From assembly GCF_000821085.1 (NCBI RefSeq), contig NZ_CCXR01000001.1:1261001-1325000 (forward strand): DNA of 64,000 nucleotides, written 5' to 3'. The stretch's first letter is position 1. Each line of letters starts with the position of its first letter. The translations under genes and the position numbers were made by a program. This document shows positions 15,854 to 24,610 of this stretch, piece by piece. The notes under the pieces are model-generated. The model saw only the letters and a list, made by a program, of their open reading frames with translations, made no database searches and was not told the origin of the DNA. The stretch is from Bacillus sp. B-jedd (GTDB lineage: Bacteria; Bacillota; Bacilli; Bacillales; Cytobacillaceae).

Positions 15854-16219
15854 TTATTTCCTTCGCAAGTATTTTTCGTTGATGATGAGGACCTTTCCGT
15901 TTTGGGTTACGGCGTATTTGCGGTTGTCGAGTTTGTATTTTTCGTATGCGTAGTAGCCGGCTGTGTAGATTGGCAGGATGATGAGCAGGAGGATGCCTGA
16001 TTGGAGGGTGTAGCTGATTTCTTTTTCAAGCATGAAGGCCATGACCGCGTGGACGGCCAAGGATGCCATTAAGATGATCAGGACGTTGCATACGTGAAAG
16101 GCGACCACTTCTTTTTTTTCCCGGAACATTTTTTCGAGTTCTGATTTAAAATAGAGCGTGACACCTACGGAGCCCACAATAACAACCAAGGAAATAAAAT
16201 AAGTAAGAACAGTGAACAT
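15854..16219 (-). CDS. small integral membrane protein (121 aa)
   Basis: Starts MFTVLTYFISLVVIVGSVGV. Hydrophobic segments lie at about residues 4-22, 41-65 and 72-95, then a basic cytoplasmic-type tail (KYKLDNRKYAVTQNGKVLII) ending KYLRRK. A TTAAG-GAGGTGG-like site precedes the start on the minus strand (complement of CCACCTC at 16231-16237). No family was recognised. Confidence 0.65.
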   Translation of the reverse strand: MFTVLTYFISLVVIVGSVGVTLYFKSELEKMFREKKEVVAFHVCNVLIILMASLAVHAVMAFMLEKEISYTLQSGILLLIILPIYTAGYYAYEKYKLDNRKYAVTQNGKVLIINEKYLRRK

Positions 16220-16576
16220 TTTACTCTTAATCCACCTCTTGAAAATATATTCCCACTAGGCTCCAAAGAACCTATCAGTTCCATGATAAATCGAAATCAT
16301 TCCACTATTTAGATGATGTTTATATTATAACATTTTTTCCAGTCTAATACATTTTATTGGTTTTTTCGCCACTCTACTTTATCTCCTATACCACTCATAA
16401 TCGTCCATAAAAAAACCGCTCGAATTTTGCCTAAATTTACCGTTAATATTTCAGAATATTAAAAAATATTTAATAGGAATTTAGAAGATTCTCGTAGAAT
16501 ATAAATAACTGTTTTAACAAATTTGGGCCCGGCTTATAGATTGATAGGCTGGAGTTACATAGGGAGGGAGTAAGGA
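16220..16576. other. divergent intergenic region
   Basis: An AT-rich stretch of 357 bp between a minus-strand membrane protein and the Vpr-like protease. It should carry both promoters. ATATTAAAAAATATTTAAT near 16458 is a short inverted repeat. No gene or recognised operator was seen. Confidence 0.4.
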
Positions 16577-18769
16577 TTGAAGTTTTTTAAGAGGTTCGGG
16601 AAGGTATTAGGGCTTTCACTCATCCTGCTATTAATGGTGAACGCAGCGCTGCCAGCTCAGGCGATTGTCAAAAATGATGACAGCCCATTGAAGACAAAAG
16701 AGGATCAGGAGTATGTGTTTGTCCAGTTTGGCGATGCGCCGATTGCGTCCTACGATGGGTCGATTGCAGGGTATGAAAAGACAAGCCCTGGCAAGGGGCA
16801 GAAGTTTAATCTGAATTCGAATGCCGCAAAGAAGTACGGAAAGAGGCTCGAGGCCCAAAGGGAGAACTACAAAAAATGGATTGCCAAACAGCTCCCCCAG
16901 GTTGAAGTCGTTACTGAGTATGATGTTGCATATAACGGGATTGGCCTGAAGCTGAACGGGGCTACTTTGAAAGACATTAGCCGCGGACCAGGCGTTGTCC
17001 AGGCCGGCTATAGCAACACATACAGGAAAGCGATGAGTGACAGTACGGCACTCATAAACGCAGGGGCGCTCTGGAATGCGCTTGGCGGCCAGCCGGATGC
17101 TGGAGCTGATATGAAAGTGGGCATTATTGATTCTGGAATCGACCAGAATCATCCTTTCCTGCAGCCGAATGAAAATATGAAAGCCCCTGAAGGGTATCCA
17201 AAAGGCGATAAGAATTTCACGAGCGATAAAGTCATTGTCGCGAAAGTTTTCAATCAAAATCCAAAGCTGAGTGCGCAGGCAGTCGATAGCCATGGCACCC
17301 ATGTGGCCGGTACGGTTGCCGGAAAAGCCGGCACCATGCCGACGCTCGGCAACAAGCCGCTGAGCGGGGTGGCTCCTGGGGCCTATCTAGGCAATTATAA
17401 TGTTTTCCCGGGAGATGTCGCGGATGCTAAGAGCTTATTCATTGCAAAAGCAGTGGAAGAAGCTGTCGAGGATGGGATGGACGTCCTGAACTTGAGCCTT
17501 GGCGGGACACCGCACAAGGGGGCGGACTTGCTTGATATGGCGGTCAATGCCGCTGTCGATGCAGGCGTTGTTGTTGCCATCTCAGCCGGAAATGAAGGTC
17601 CTGGCTATCATACGGTTGGTTCGCCGGGGACGGCAGAAAAAGTCATCACTGTCGCAGCGACAACGAACAGCCGCACTTTTGCCATGCTATTGAAACATCA
17701 AGCGTTACCAGAAGGCCAGACGGTAGCGACTACAGGCACCGGGAAAGGCGAAGTGAAGGAACAATTATCTGGAGAATATGCATTATGGAGTGATTACTCA
17801 GGCGGGGACAATAAGGCGTGTACACCGGTTACCGGCAAGCCGCTTGAAGGCAAAATGGCGTTGATCCAACGGGGAAGTTGTACTTTTGCCGAAAAAATCA
17901 ATAATGCCGCTGCAGCAGGCGCGGTTGCGGCTATCATTTTCCAAAGTGAAGGAATTTCCGAGCCCATTCCAATGTCATCAGATGATGCGCTAATTCCTGC
18001 TGTCATGATTGGCAATGAAGCCGGAAAGGCATTGAGCAATTGGAAGGGCAGCAAGGAAGTCACGATTACTTATCCGCCTACTGAAATTGCTGCAACACCG
18101 AATCTGTTAGCCAATTTCAGTTCGCGGGGGCCGACGCCAAACTACACGCTGAAACCTGATGTGGCTGCGCCGGGTGTGAACATTTACTCTTCCGTTGTGG
18201 GAGGAGGGTACGAATTGTATCAAGGTACTTCGATGGCTTCGCCGCATGTGGCGGGCTCGGCGGCTATTCTGCTCGCTTATAGCAAGGATGAAAAGCTTGG
18301 CTGGGGACCGGCAGAAGTTAAAGCAGCCCTGATGGGAACGGCAGGGAATCTGGCGGGCAGCGTCCAGCCTGATACAGATGTGTCCGATCCGCTGAAAGTA
18401 GGCGCAGGCCTGATTGACTTAGGCAGGGCGATGAAGGCGCCGGCTATGGCATTCCCGTCCTCGCTCAGCTTTGGCCTTGTCCGTCCGGTCGGAAACCAGA
18501 CGTATCAACTATCCTTTACACTTAAAAATCCATCTGGCAAAAAGGTTGATTATACCCTTTCAAGCGATAGCAATCTCCGTCTTGGCAAAACAGCAGTCTC
18601 CCTGGCTCCAAATGGGGAAACCGTTATCAAGGTGGATGTCGTGAACAAGGGCAGCCATGCCGGAAACAATAATGGTACTGCTGAATTCAAGGCTGGATAT
18701 ATCACAGTTCAAAGTGCTGATGGCAGCATCAGGGTCCCGTATTTGTATGTGATCGACTATAATAAGTGA
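16577..18769 (+). CDS. secreted subtilisin-like serine protease with PA domain (Vpr-like)
   Basis: A TTG start at 16577 follows AGGGAGGGAG. The 730-aa product has a signal peptide (LILLLMVNAALPAQA), an inhibitor I9-type propeptide, then the S8 catalytic triad: Asp185 in VGIIDSGID, His239 in DSHGTHVAG and Ser552 in GTSMASPHVAG. A PA domain is inserted between His and Ser (KMALIQRGSCTFAEK to AAIIFQSEG), as in Vpr-type minor extracellular proteases. The C-terminal 110 residues are an Fn3-like beta domain. It is expected to degrade extracellular protein. The next gene encodes a BsuPI-type lipoprotein. Confidence 0.93.
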   Translation: MKFFKRFGKVLGLSLILLLMVNAALPAQAIVKNDDSPLKTKEDQEYVFVQFGDAPIASYDGSIAGYEKTSPGKGQKFNLNSNAAKKYGKRLEAQRENYKKWIAKQLPQVEVVTEYDVAYNGIGLKLNGATLKDISRGPGVVQAGYSNTYRKAMSDSTALINAGALWNALGGQPDAGADMKVGIIDSGIDQNHPFLQPNENMKAPEGYPKGDKNFTSDKVIVAKVFNQNPKLSAQAVDSHGTHVAGTVAGKAGTMPTLGNKPLSGVAPGAYLGNYNVFPGDVADAKSLFIAKAVEEAVEDGMDVLNLSLGGTPHKGADLLDMAVNAAVDAGVVVAISAGNEGPGYHTVGSPGTAEKVITVAATTNSRTFAMLLKHQALPEGQTVATTGTGKGEVKEQLSGEYALWSDYSGGDNKACTPVTGKPLEGKMALIQRGSCTFAEKINNAAAAGAVAAIIFQSEGISEPIPMSSDDALIPAVMIGNEAGKALSNWKGSKEVTITYPPTEIAATPNLLANFSSRGPTPNYTLKPDVAAPGVNIYSSVVGGGYELYQGTSMASPHVAGSAAILLAYSKDEKLGWGPAEVKAALMGTAGNLAGSVQPDTDVSDPLKVGAGLIDLGRAMKAPAMAFPSSLSFGLVRPVGNQTYQLSFTLKNPSGKKVDYTLSSDSNLRLGKTAVSLAPNGETVIKVDVVNKGSHAGNNNGTAEFKAGYITVQSADGSIRVPYLYVIDYNK

Positions 18770-18823
18770 TATTTAGATTGCATTGTCCGATACTGAAAAT
18801 GGAATGAGCTGTTGAAAATGAAA

Positions 18824-18861
18824 GTCCCCGTTGGCCTTACAGTGGCAGCGGGGATTTTTTT
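18824..18861 (+). terminator. terminator after the Vpr-like protease
   Basis: TCCCCG-TTG-GCC pairs with GGC-AG-CGGGGA, followed by seven T residues. Confidence 0.85.
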
Positions 18862-19005
18862 GCCATCAGCCGTGTAAGTTTGATTGGTGAATATTGTCTA
18901 AGGGAATAAGGAAATTATGCTGCTGAACCGTGAAACATTAAATTGCCTTTTTCCGACCAATATAGTATAAAGGCATTTACACTCAAACTAATAAGGCGGT
19001 GTGGC

Positions 19006-19467
19006 ATGAAAAGACTGTTACTGATCATATTGCTTGGCACCCTGGCCACCGGATGCGGCACAGCGAACGAAGGGCAGGATAAAGAGCCAGTCCAACAGGT
19101 CAATGGAGGAGGTAGTGGGATTGTGGCGAATGAAGTAAAGGCAAGTCTCACAGAAATTAGGCCGCTTGTTTTCCAATACGAAATCAACAACCAAACCGAG
19201 GAAGCAGTAAATCTGGCATTCACGAGCTCCCAGCGTTATGACTATGCCGTCCAGGATAAGGAGGGCAAGGAGCTTTTCCTTTTTTCCAGTACGGCCATGT
19301 TCTTGCAGGTGCTTGGGGAAGAAGAACTTTTGCAGGGGGATTCGTTAACGTACGACATCGATTTGCATGATTTGAAGCTGGAAAAGGGCGAGTATGTGCT
19401 TACTGCCTGGATGACACCGAAGGGTGGGAAAGAATACAAAGTCTCGAAAGCTTTCACGGTTGAATGA
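19006..19467 (+). CDS. BsuPI-domain lipoprotein (putative proteinase inhibitor)
   Basis: The ATG at 19006 follows AAGGCGGTGTGG; the earlier in-frame start at 18943 has no site and no signal peptide. The 153-aa product has the lipobox LLGTLATGCGT. A single BsuPI domain follows, recognised by FTSSQRYDYAVQDKEGKE and DSLTYDIDLHDLKLEKGEY. The family is named after the B. subtilis intracellular proteinase inhibitor; here the protein is lipidated and extracytoplasmic. Its position behind a secreted subtilase suggests, but does not prove, that it protects the cell surface. Confidence 0.82.
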   Translation: MKRLLLIILLGTLATGCGTANEGQDKEPVQQVNGGGSGIVANEVKASLTEIRPLVFQYEINNQTEEAVNLAFTSSQRYDYAVQDKEGKELFLFSSTAMFLQVLGEEELLQGDSLTYDIDLHDLKLEKGEYVLTAWMTPKGGKEYKVSKAFTVE

Positions 19468-19521
19468 TTCGCTTTTTGCAAAAATAGACTAAAAAAGGGC
19501 TTGTCTTCATGTTTCAAAATG

Positions 19522-19559
19522 AGTCCCCGCGATAAGGATTGAAAGCGGGGATTTTTTTG
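19522..19559 (+). terminator. terminator after the BsuPI lipoprotein
   Basis: TCCCCGC and GCGGGGA arms, then TTTTTTTGC. Confidence 0.88.
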
Positions 19560-19659
19560 CGGTCAGGGACTTTAATTTCCAAAATCAGCGCGCGTTTCTG
19601 GAGAAAGTCGTCCCGATTGTGTTATGATTGGAAAAAAGTTTCGGAAAGAAGGCGGACAA

Positions 19660-19974
19660 ATGGCAATCATTGATGTGACGGTCATTCCGGTGGGCACTGG
19701 GACTCCAAGTGTGAGTGAATATGTGGCGGAAATCCATCAGGTCCTGCGGAAATATGAAGGGAGAATCACCTATCAATTAACCCCAATGAGCACTTTGATT
19801 GAGGGCGATTTGGCCGAACTGCTTGAGGTCGTACGCGAGATTCATGAAGTCCCTTTTGCAAAAGGGCTGCAGAGAGTTTGCACGAATATCCGGATTGATG
19901 ATCGCCGTGACAAGGAACACACGATGGAGCGGAAACTACGGGCGGTTGAGAACCGGCTGCGTGGATTGGGCTGA
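19660..19974 (+). CDS. MTH1187-family thiamine-binding protein
   Basis: The ATG at 19660 after AAGGCGGAC gives a 104-aa product starting MAIIDVTVIPVGTGTPSVSE. The 36-nt upstream extension has no ribosome binding site. The motif pattern (TVIPVGT, YQLTPMSTLIEGD, RVCTNIRIDDRRD) matches the MTH1187/YkoF-like UPF0045 family, small ferredoxin-like homo-oligomers, some of which bind thiamine or its pyrimidine. It is often a stand-alone gene, as here. The cellular role remains unclear. Confidence 0.88.
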   Translation: MAIIDVTVIPVGTGTPSVSEYVAEIHQVLRKYEGRITYQLTPMSTLIEGDLAELLEVVREIHEVPFAKGLQRVCTNIRIDDRRDKEHTMERKLRAVENRLRGLG

Positions 19975-20024
19975 GCTTGTTTTAGGGGAAGAAGCACTAG
20001 TGGCCTTTTATTTGTATTTAAAAA

Positions 20025-20056
20025 AGAACGCTTGGGAATTCCCAAGCGTTTTTTAC
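20025..20056. terminator. bidirectional terminator between convergent genes
   Basis: A-rich left flank, AACGCTTGGG-AATT-CCCAAGCGTT stem, then TTTTTT; a perfect 10-bp stem that works for both strands. Confidence 0.92.
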
Positions 20057-20508
20057 TTGCCTTTTGCATTGACCAATTCGAACCGCTCACAGACGAGCAG
20101 CATGTCTTCGGAAAATTCAAGCCCCAGCTTGCCAAGCTCTTGGGTAAAAAAACGCGTGTGGGCATCTTTCCAATACTGGTATGTTCGGTCTCCCTCACCT
20201 TCCGCAATCGCAAAATCCTCGGGAACCTCATTCATTGGCATTTTCTTAACATCAGTTATTTTAATCATCCCAACAGGCTCATCGCGGCTATTCAGAATAA
20301 TACTGTAATCATCGACTGCGGGGAGCCGTTCGTTTTCCAGTTCATAAAAAATAAAACCTGAGCAAGTGGCCGTTTTGATTCCATCGATGACCAGTTGTGC
20401 TAGATAGTCGGCATCATCCCCGAATTGCCATGCGCTGACTGATTTCGGCGCTTCCTCCTGTTTGGTTTCCCAATACTCATTCCAATATTTCTGAGCTAGA
20501 TCGTTCAT
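20053..20508 (-). CDS. ASCH domain protein
   Basis: The start at 20508 (MNDLAQKYWNEYWETKQ) is chosen because GGGGGACTT precedes it; a longer frame to 20583 has none. The 151-aa protein shows the ASCH fold landmarks: DGIKTATCSG (the conserved G-x-K-x-x-T), the DEPVGMIKITDV strand, and EGEGDRTYQYWKDAH. ASCH is a PUA-like beta-barrel implicated in RNA binding; some members act as N4-acetylcytidine amidohydrolases. It is cytoplasmic and appears monocistronic. Confidence 0.87.
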   Translation of the reverse strand: MNDLAQKYWNEYWETKQEEAPKSVSAWQFGDDADYLAQLVIDGIKTATCSGFIFYELENERLPAVDDYSIILNSRDEPVGMIKITDVKKMPMNEVPEDFAIAEGEGDRTYQYWKDAHTRFFTQELGKLGLEFSEDMLLVCERFELVNAKGK

Positions 20509-20818
20509 GGAAAGTCCCCCTTTTGCAAAAAACGAATCGTTTCTTTTCATCATATCATTTAACTGTTTGAATGGGCGTAACATTTAATGACCTGAAACAC
20601 TGGGTGATATAGAAACACTGGAAATCGTAGAGGCCAAAAAGCTTTGAATAACTTAAAAGAAAAAGCCTGCAGGGACTAGTGCCACCATTAAACAAGCAGG
20701 ATTTTCCATTCCTGATGGAGAATGTAAAACTTATTAGGGAAAGATTATCACCTGTCTGACGTACGGATCATTCCCTTAATACATACTTCTATATTACTAG
20801 CCCGAAGGAGTGAGTGAA
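20509..20818. other. intergenic region, no gene recognised
   Basis: About 310 bp. A CCTGC/GCAGG pair around 20667-20702 could form a weak hairpin. It ends with a good site (GAAGGAG) for the zinc-ribbon microprotein. Nothing else is supported. Confidence 0.35.
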
Positions 20819-20926
20819 ATGAAAGTAAAAATGAAAAAATGCATCCGCTGCAAAACACTCTTAAGCTACTCCTCAAAAATCTGCTACAAATGTGGAGGCA
20901 CCGAACTGGAAAGATGCATAAAGTGA
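20819..20926 (+). CDS. 35-aa zinc-ribbon microprotein
   Basis: The ATG at 20819 follows GAAGGAGTGAGTG. The product starts MKVKMKKCIRCKTLLSYSSK and has two CxxC knuckles (CIRC and CYKC) 15 residues apart, the spacing expected for a small zinc ribbon, plus a last cysteine near the C-terminus. A hairpin repeat begins directly after the stop. It is too short to assign a partner; RNA or protein contact is typical for such ribbons. Confidence 0.7.
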   Translation: MKVKMKKCIRCKTLLSYSSKICYKCGGTELERCIK

Positions 20927-20930
20927 TGAA

Positions 20931-20990
20931 AGGAACGGTTCTGCTGCTTTCTTCGAGACCCGAAGAAAGTGCTGGAACCGCCCTCTGCTT
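20931..20990. repeat. dispersed hairpin element after the zinc-ribbon gene
   Basis: Arms AGGAACGGTTC and GGAACCGCCCT, inner arms CTTTCTTCG and CGAAGAAAG. Confidence 0.8.
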
Positions 20991-20992
20991 CT

Positions 20993-21034
20993 AAAAACAG
21001 CAGTAGAGCTCGGGAGCTCCGCTGCTGTTTTATT
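20993..21034 (+). terminator. strong hairpin terminator
   Basis: AAAACAGCAG-TA-GAGCTC-GG-GAGCTC-C-GCTGCTGTTTT then ATTG; nearly perfect and self-complementary, so likely bidirectional. Confidence 0.88.
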
Positions 21035-21114
21035 GTTGAATGACTGGCAGGACGATGAAGAAAGATCTCATTTAGATCCATAACATCCTTCGATACAACG
21101 CCGTCCGGTCGCCA

Positions 21115-21228
21115 AGTCCTTCTTTCGAGCCCGAAAGCCCGTTATGAAAGGAGAAACAACGTCCCCTATGAAAACACAGCACCTGGAAATTATTTCGCTT
21201 CCCGAATGAAACGCTGGAACCGTCCCCT
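21115..21228. repeat. degenerate hairpin-element remnants left of the restriction island
   Basis: CTTTCGAGCCCGAAAGCCCG (21123-21142) recalls the inner arms of the dispersed element, and 21193-21228 (TTTCGCTTCCCGAATGAAAC, then GCTGGAACCGTCCCC) is a clear right half without its left arm. Two disrupted copies appear to be nested here. The 21229-21352 stretch that follows is AT-rich leader sequence without a gene. Confidence 0.6.
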
Positions 21229-21367
21229 GCCTTGCTTTCTGTGATATTATTTTAGAGGAATATTTTTTAAAATAAATTGATGGCGTGGGAGTTTCCAGGT
21301 ACCTATTAGGGGAGCTGCGCTTGCATGGATTTATAGATTTTGAAATTTTGCTAGAGGTGGTTTGGGT

Positions 21368-24300
21368 ATGCCGGGTGGCGTTGTTGATAATCAGCGGACT
21401 GGTTTAGTTGGGGATGTGCTGAGGCGGAATCTTGGGGAGGGCAGCCGGATTTCTGTGGCTGCGGCTCATTTTACGTTGTATGCGTTTGAAGAGTTGAAGC
21501 GGGAGCTGGCGAAGGTGGACGGGTTTCGTTTCATCCTGACAGAACCGGCTTTTGTTGATATGGAAGGCTTGCCGCGTGAGCAAGTAGAAAAAAATGAGAA
21601 TCTGCTCTTTGGCGTAGTGGAGGAACAGAAATATAAAGCGGAGCTGTCTCAGGCGCATATTGCCAGGGAGCTGGCGAAGTGGGTAACAACGAAGGCACAG
21701 TTTAAGTCGGTGACAAAGCAAAAGATAGAAGGCGGGCTTTACCATGTCGCCAACAAGGATGAGAAGGAAATCGGCCTCGTTGGCGGGGCGCCATTTTCAA
21801 CCGCGGGGCTTGGCTACAGCAATTCATCGAATATGTATATCAATACAATTGTCGATGACAAAGAAACAAACCGCCAGCTCTTGAACAATTTCGATTCTAT
21901 CTGGCAAAATGAACAGGTTTTGCATGATGTAAAGGACAATATCCTCGATAGACTGGAAACGCTCTACAAGGAAAACTCTCCAGAGTTCATTTACTTTGTC
22001 ACGCTGTATCATTTGTTTAAAGAATTTTTGGAAGGAACGAAGGACCTGGACGCGCTCCAGGCAAAAACGGGTTTCGAGAACACGATGATCTGGAACAAGC
22101 TCTATGCCTTCCAGAAGGACGGAGTGGTCGGCGCGGTCAATAAAATCGAAAAGCATGGCGGCTGCATTATCGCCGATAGCGTCGGTCTCGGGAAAACGTT
22201 CGAAGCGCTCGCTGTCATCAAATATTATGAGCTCCGCAACCATCGTGTCCTCGTACTTGCGCCGAAAAAGCTGCGCGAGAACTGGTCGATTTACCGATTG
22301 AATGATAAGCGGAATATTTTGGCGGATGATCGTTTTTCTTATGATTTATTGAACCATACCGATTTATCACGCCAGGGGGGATACAGTGGCGACATCAATC
22401 TTGAACATGTGAACTGGGGGAATTATGACCTCGTCGTCATTGACGAGTCGCACAACTTCCGCAATAATGAGGCGCGCAATGACAGGGTGACCCGTTATTC
22501 GCGGCTTATGAATGACATGATCAAAGCCGGCGTCAAAACAAAGATCCTCATGCTGTCGGCGACGCCGGTCAATAATAAGCTCGACGATTTAAAAAACCAG
22601 GTTGCCTTCATTACTGAAGGTAATGACGGCGCCTTATCCGAAAGCGCGAATATCAAGAACATATCGCAGACGATCAGGCAGGCGCAGTCGCAGTTCAACA
22701 AATGGAGCAAGCTGCCGGAAGAAGAACGGACGACAGAGCGGCTGCTCGACTTTTTGAGCTGGGACTATTTCACCTTGCTTGATTCGTTAACGATTGCGCG
22801 CTCGCGGCGTCATATCGAAAAATATTACAACATGAAAGATATCGGCAAATTTCCGGACCGGAAAAAGCCGCTTAATATAAAGGAAACGATTGACAAGCAA
22901 GGCGAGTTTCCGGCGCTTTCGCTTATTAATGATGATATCCTCAGGCTGCGCCTCGCCGTGTATTCGCCGATGCAATACGTCCTACCGCATATGCGGGGCG
23001 CCTATAATGAAAAGTACGATACAAAGGTAAGGAATGGCCAGGTTTTCCGGCAGACCGACCGTGAAAACAACCTGATCCATTTGATGAAAGCGAATTTGCT
23101 GAAACGGCTTGAAAGTTCCGTACATTCTTTTTCTTTGACGTTAAAGAGTATTACAAACAACATCGATGCCTTTTTGCAAAAAATCGATGACTACAAACCC
23201 GGACAGGATGCCGCACAGGATATAATGGATATCGATGTCGAGGATCCGGAGCTTGAAGACGCGCTCATCGGTTCAAAGGTCAAAATTCTGCTGAAGGATG
23301 TCGATTTGATCCGTTGGAAGCAAGACCTTCAATATGACCGGGAAATTCTCGCGCGCCTCACGATGCAGGCTGAAATGGTTTCCCCGGAACGTGACCAGAA
23401 GCTTTCGCGGCTGAAGGAATTGATATCCGATAAAGTCGCAAACCCTTTGAACGGGCAAAACAAGAAAGTCCTTATCTTCACCGCGTTCGCCGATACGGCC
23501 AACTATTTATATGCAAACCTAAGCGGCTGGACCCGTGATAAATTTGGGCTTCACAGCGCTGTTGTGACGGGATCGGACAATCCTAAAACAACTATGAAAC
23601 TGAAAAAAGCCGATTTCAACAGTGTCCTTACCTATTTTTCGCCTCTTTCAAAAGAACGGGCAAAGGTCATGCCGGATGCGAAAGAAGAAATTGATGTGCT
23701 GATTGCTACAGACTGCATATCCGAAGGCCAAAACCTCCAGGACTGCGACTATTTAATCAATTATGATATCCACTGGAACCCAGTGCGGATCATCCAGAGG
23801 TTTGGCCGGATTGACCGACTTGGCAGTAAAAATGGTGTCATCCAGCTGGTGAACTTTTGGCCGCCGATTGAACTGGACGAATATATCAACCTCGTCGGAC
23901 GGGTCAAGGACCGGATGACGATTCTCAATATTTCATCGACAGGTGAGGAGAATGTCATTGCTGAAAACAGCAATGAGATGAAGGATCTCGAATACCGCCG
24001 GAAACAACTGGAGAAACTGCAGAACGAGATGATCGATCTGGAAGAAATTTCGGGGAATATTTCACTCACCGATTTCACGCTTGATGATTTCCGGATGGAT
24101 TTGCTTGCCCATATGAAGAAAAATGGCAGCGTTGTGAAAGAAGCTCCGCTGGGATTGTTTTCATTGACGAGTAACAGGAACGGAAAACTGAAGGAAGAAA
24201 TCAGCCCGGGAGTGATTTTTTGCCTGAAGCAAATCAATCATGTACCAGGGCAGGACGGCAAAAATGCACTCCATCCGTATTACCTCGTTTATGTAAAATA

Positions 24301-24610
24301 CGACGGGAATGTACTTTTAAGCTATGGCCACGTAAAAAAGATTCTAGATTTATACAGGTCGCTTTGCCTCGGCAAACAGGAGCCGGAACGCGTGCTGTAT
24401 GAATTATTTTATAAAGAAACACGGAACGGCAGGCAAATGGTGCCGTATAAAGAACTGCTTGAGCAGGCCGCAGGTGAGATAGCCGGCAAAATCGACCATC
24501 AATCAACGCTGAACATTTTCAGCCTTGGCAGCCTCGACAGCCTTGTCGCCAGTTCAAATACGAACCTCCAGGACTTTGAAGTCGTATCTTATTTGATAGT
24601 GAAGGAGTAA
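21368..24610 (+). CDS. PLD-like/SNF2 family helicase of a type III restriction-like island
   Basis: The ATG at 21368 lies 7 nt after AGAGGTGG; the TTG at 21362 is too close to it. The 1080-aa protein has an N-terminal phospholipase-D-like region (about residues 10-190, RISVAAAHFTLYAFEELKRE). An SF2/SNF2 helicase core follows: Walker A DSVGLGKT at about 270, DESH box at 359, SATP at about 397, and C-terminal motifs ATDCISEGQNLQDCDY and QRFGRIDRLG near 810. Such ATPases translocate on or remodel DNA. It is the first gene of a four-gene unit whose next start is contiguous. The classical catalytic HxK pair of PLD nucleases was not found, so nuclease activity is uncertain. Confidence 0.88.
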   Translation: MPGGVVDNQRTGLVGDVLRRNLGEGSRISVAAAHFTLYAFEELKRELAKVDGFRFILTEPAFVDMEGLPREQVEKNENLLFGVVEEQKYKAELSQAHIARELAKWVTTKAQFKSVTKQKIEGGLYHVANKDEKEIGLVGGAPFSTAGLGYSNSSNMYINTIVDDKETNRQLLNNFDSIWQNEQVLHDVKDNILDRLETLYKENSPEFIYFVTLYHLFKEFLEGTKDLDALQAKTGFENTMIWNKLYAFQKDGVVGAVNKIEKHGGCIIADSVGLGKTFEALAVIKYYELRNHRVLVLAPKKLRENWSIYRLNDKRNILADDRFSYDLLNHTDLSRQGGYSGDINLEHVNWGNYDLVVIDESHNFRNNEARNDRVTRYSRLMNDMIKAGVKTKILMLSATPVNNKLDDLKNQVAFITEGNDGALSESANIKNISQTIRQAQSQFNKWSKLPEEERTTERLLDFLSWDYFTLLDSLTIARSRRHIEKYYNMKDIGKFPDRKKPLNIKETIDKQGEFPALSLINDDILRLRLAVYSPMQYVLPHMRGAYNEKYDTKVRNGQVFRQTDRENNLIHLMKANLLKRLESSVHSFSLTLKSITNNIDAFLQKIDDYKPGQDAAQDIMDIDVEDPELEDALIGSKVKILLKDVDLIRWKQDLQYDREILARLTMQAEMVSPERDQKLSRLKELISDKVANPLNGQNKKVLIFTAFADTANYLYANLSGWTRDKFGLHSAVVTGSDNPKTTMKLKKADFNSVLTYFSPLSKERAKVMPDAKEEIDVLIATDCISEGQNLQDCDYLINYDIHWNPVRIIQRFGRIDRLGSKNGVIQLVNFWPPIELDEYINLVGRVKDRMTILNISSTGEENVIAENSNEMKDLEYRRKQLEKLQNEMIDLEEISGNISLTDFTLDDFRMDLLAHMKKNGSVVKEAPLGLFSLTSNRNGKLKEEISPGVIFCLKQINHVPGQDGKNALHPYYLVYVKYDGNVLLSYGHVKKILDLYRSLCLGKQEPERVLYELFYKETRNGRQMVPYKELLEQAAGEIAGKIDHQSTLNIFSLGSLDSLVASSNTNLQDFEVVSYLIVKE

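Noticed and set aside
21362..24610. BREX or DISARM assignment for the helicase island
   Set aside because: No pglZ/brxC or drmAB-type genes; the modification and cleavage genes are clearly type III Mod and Res.
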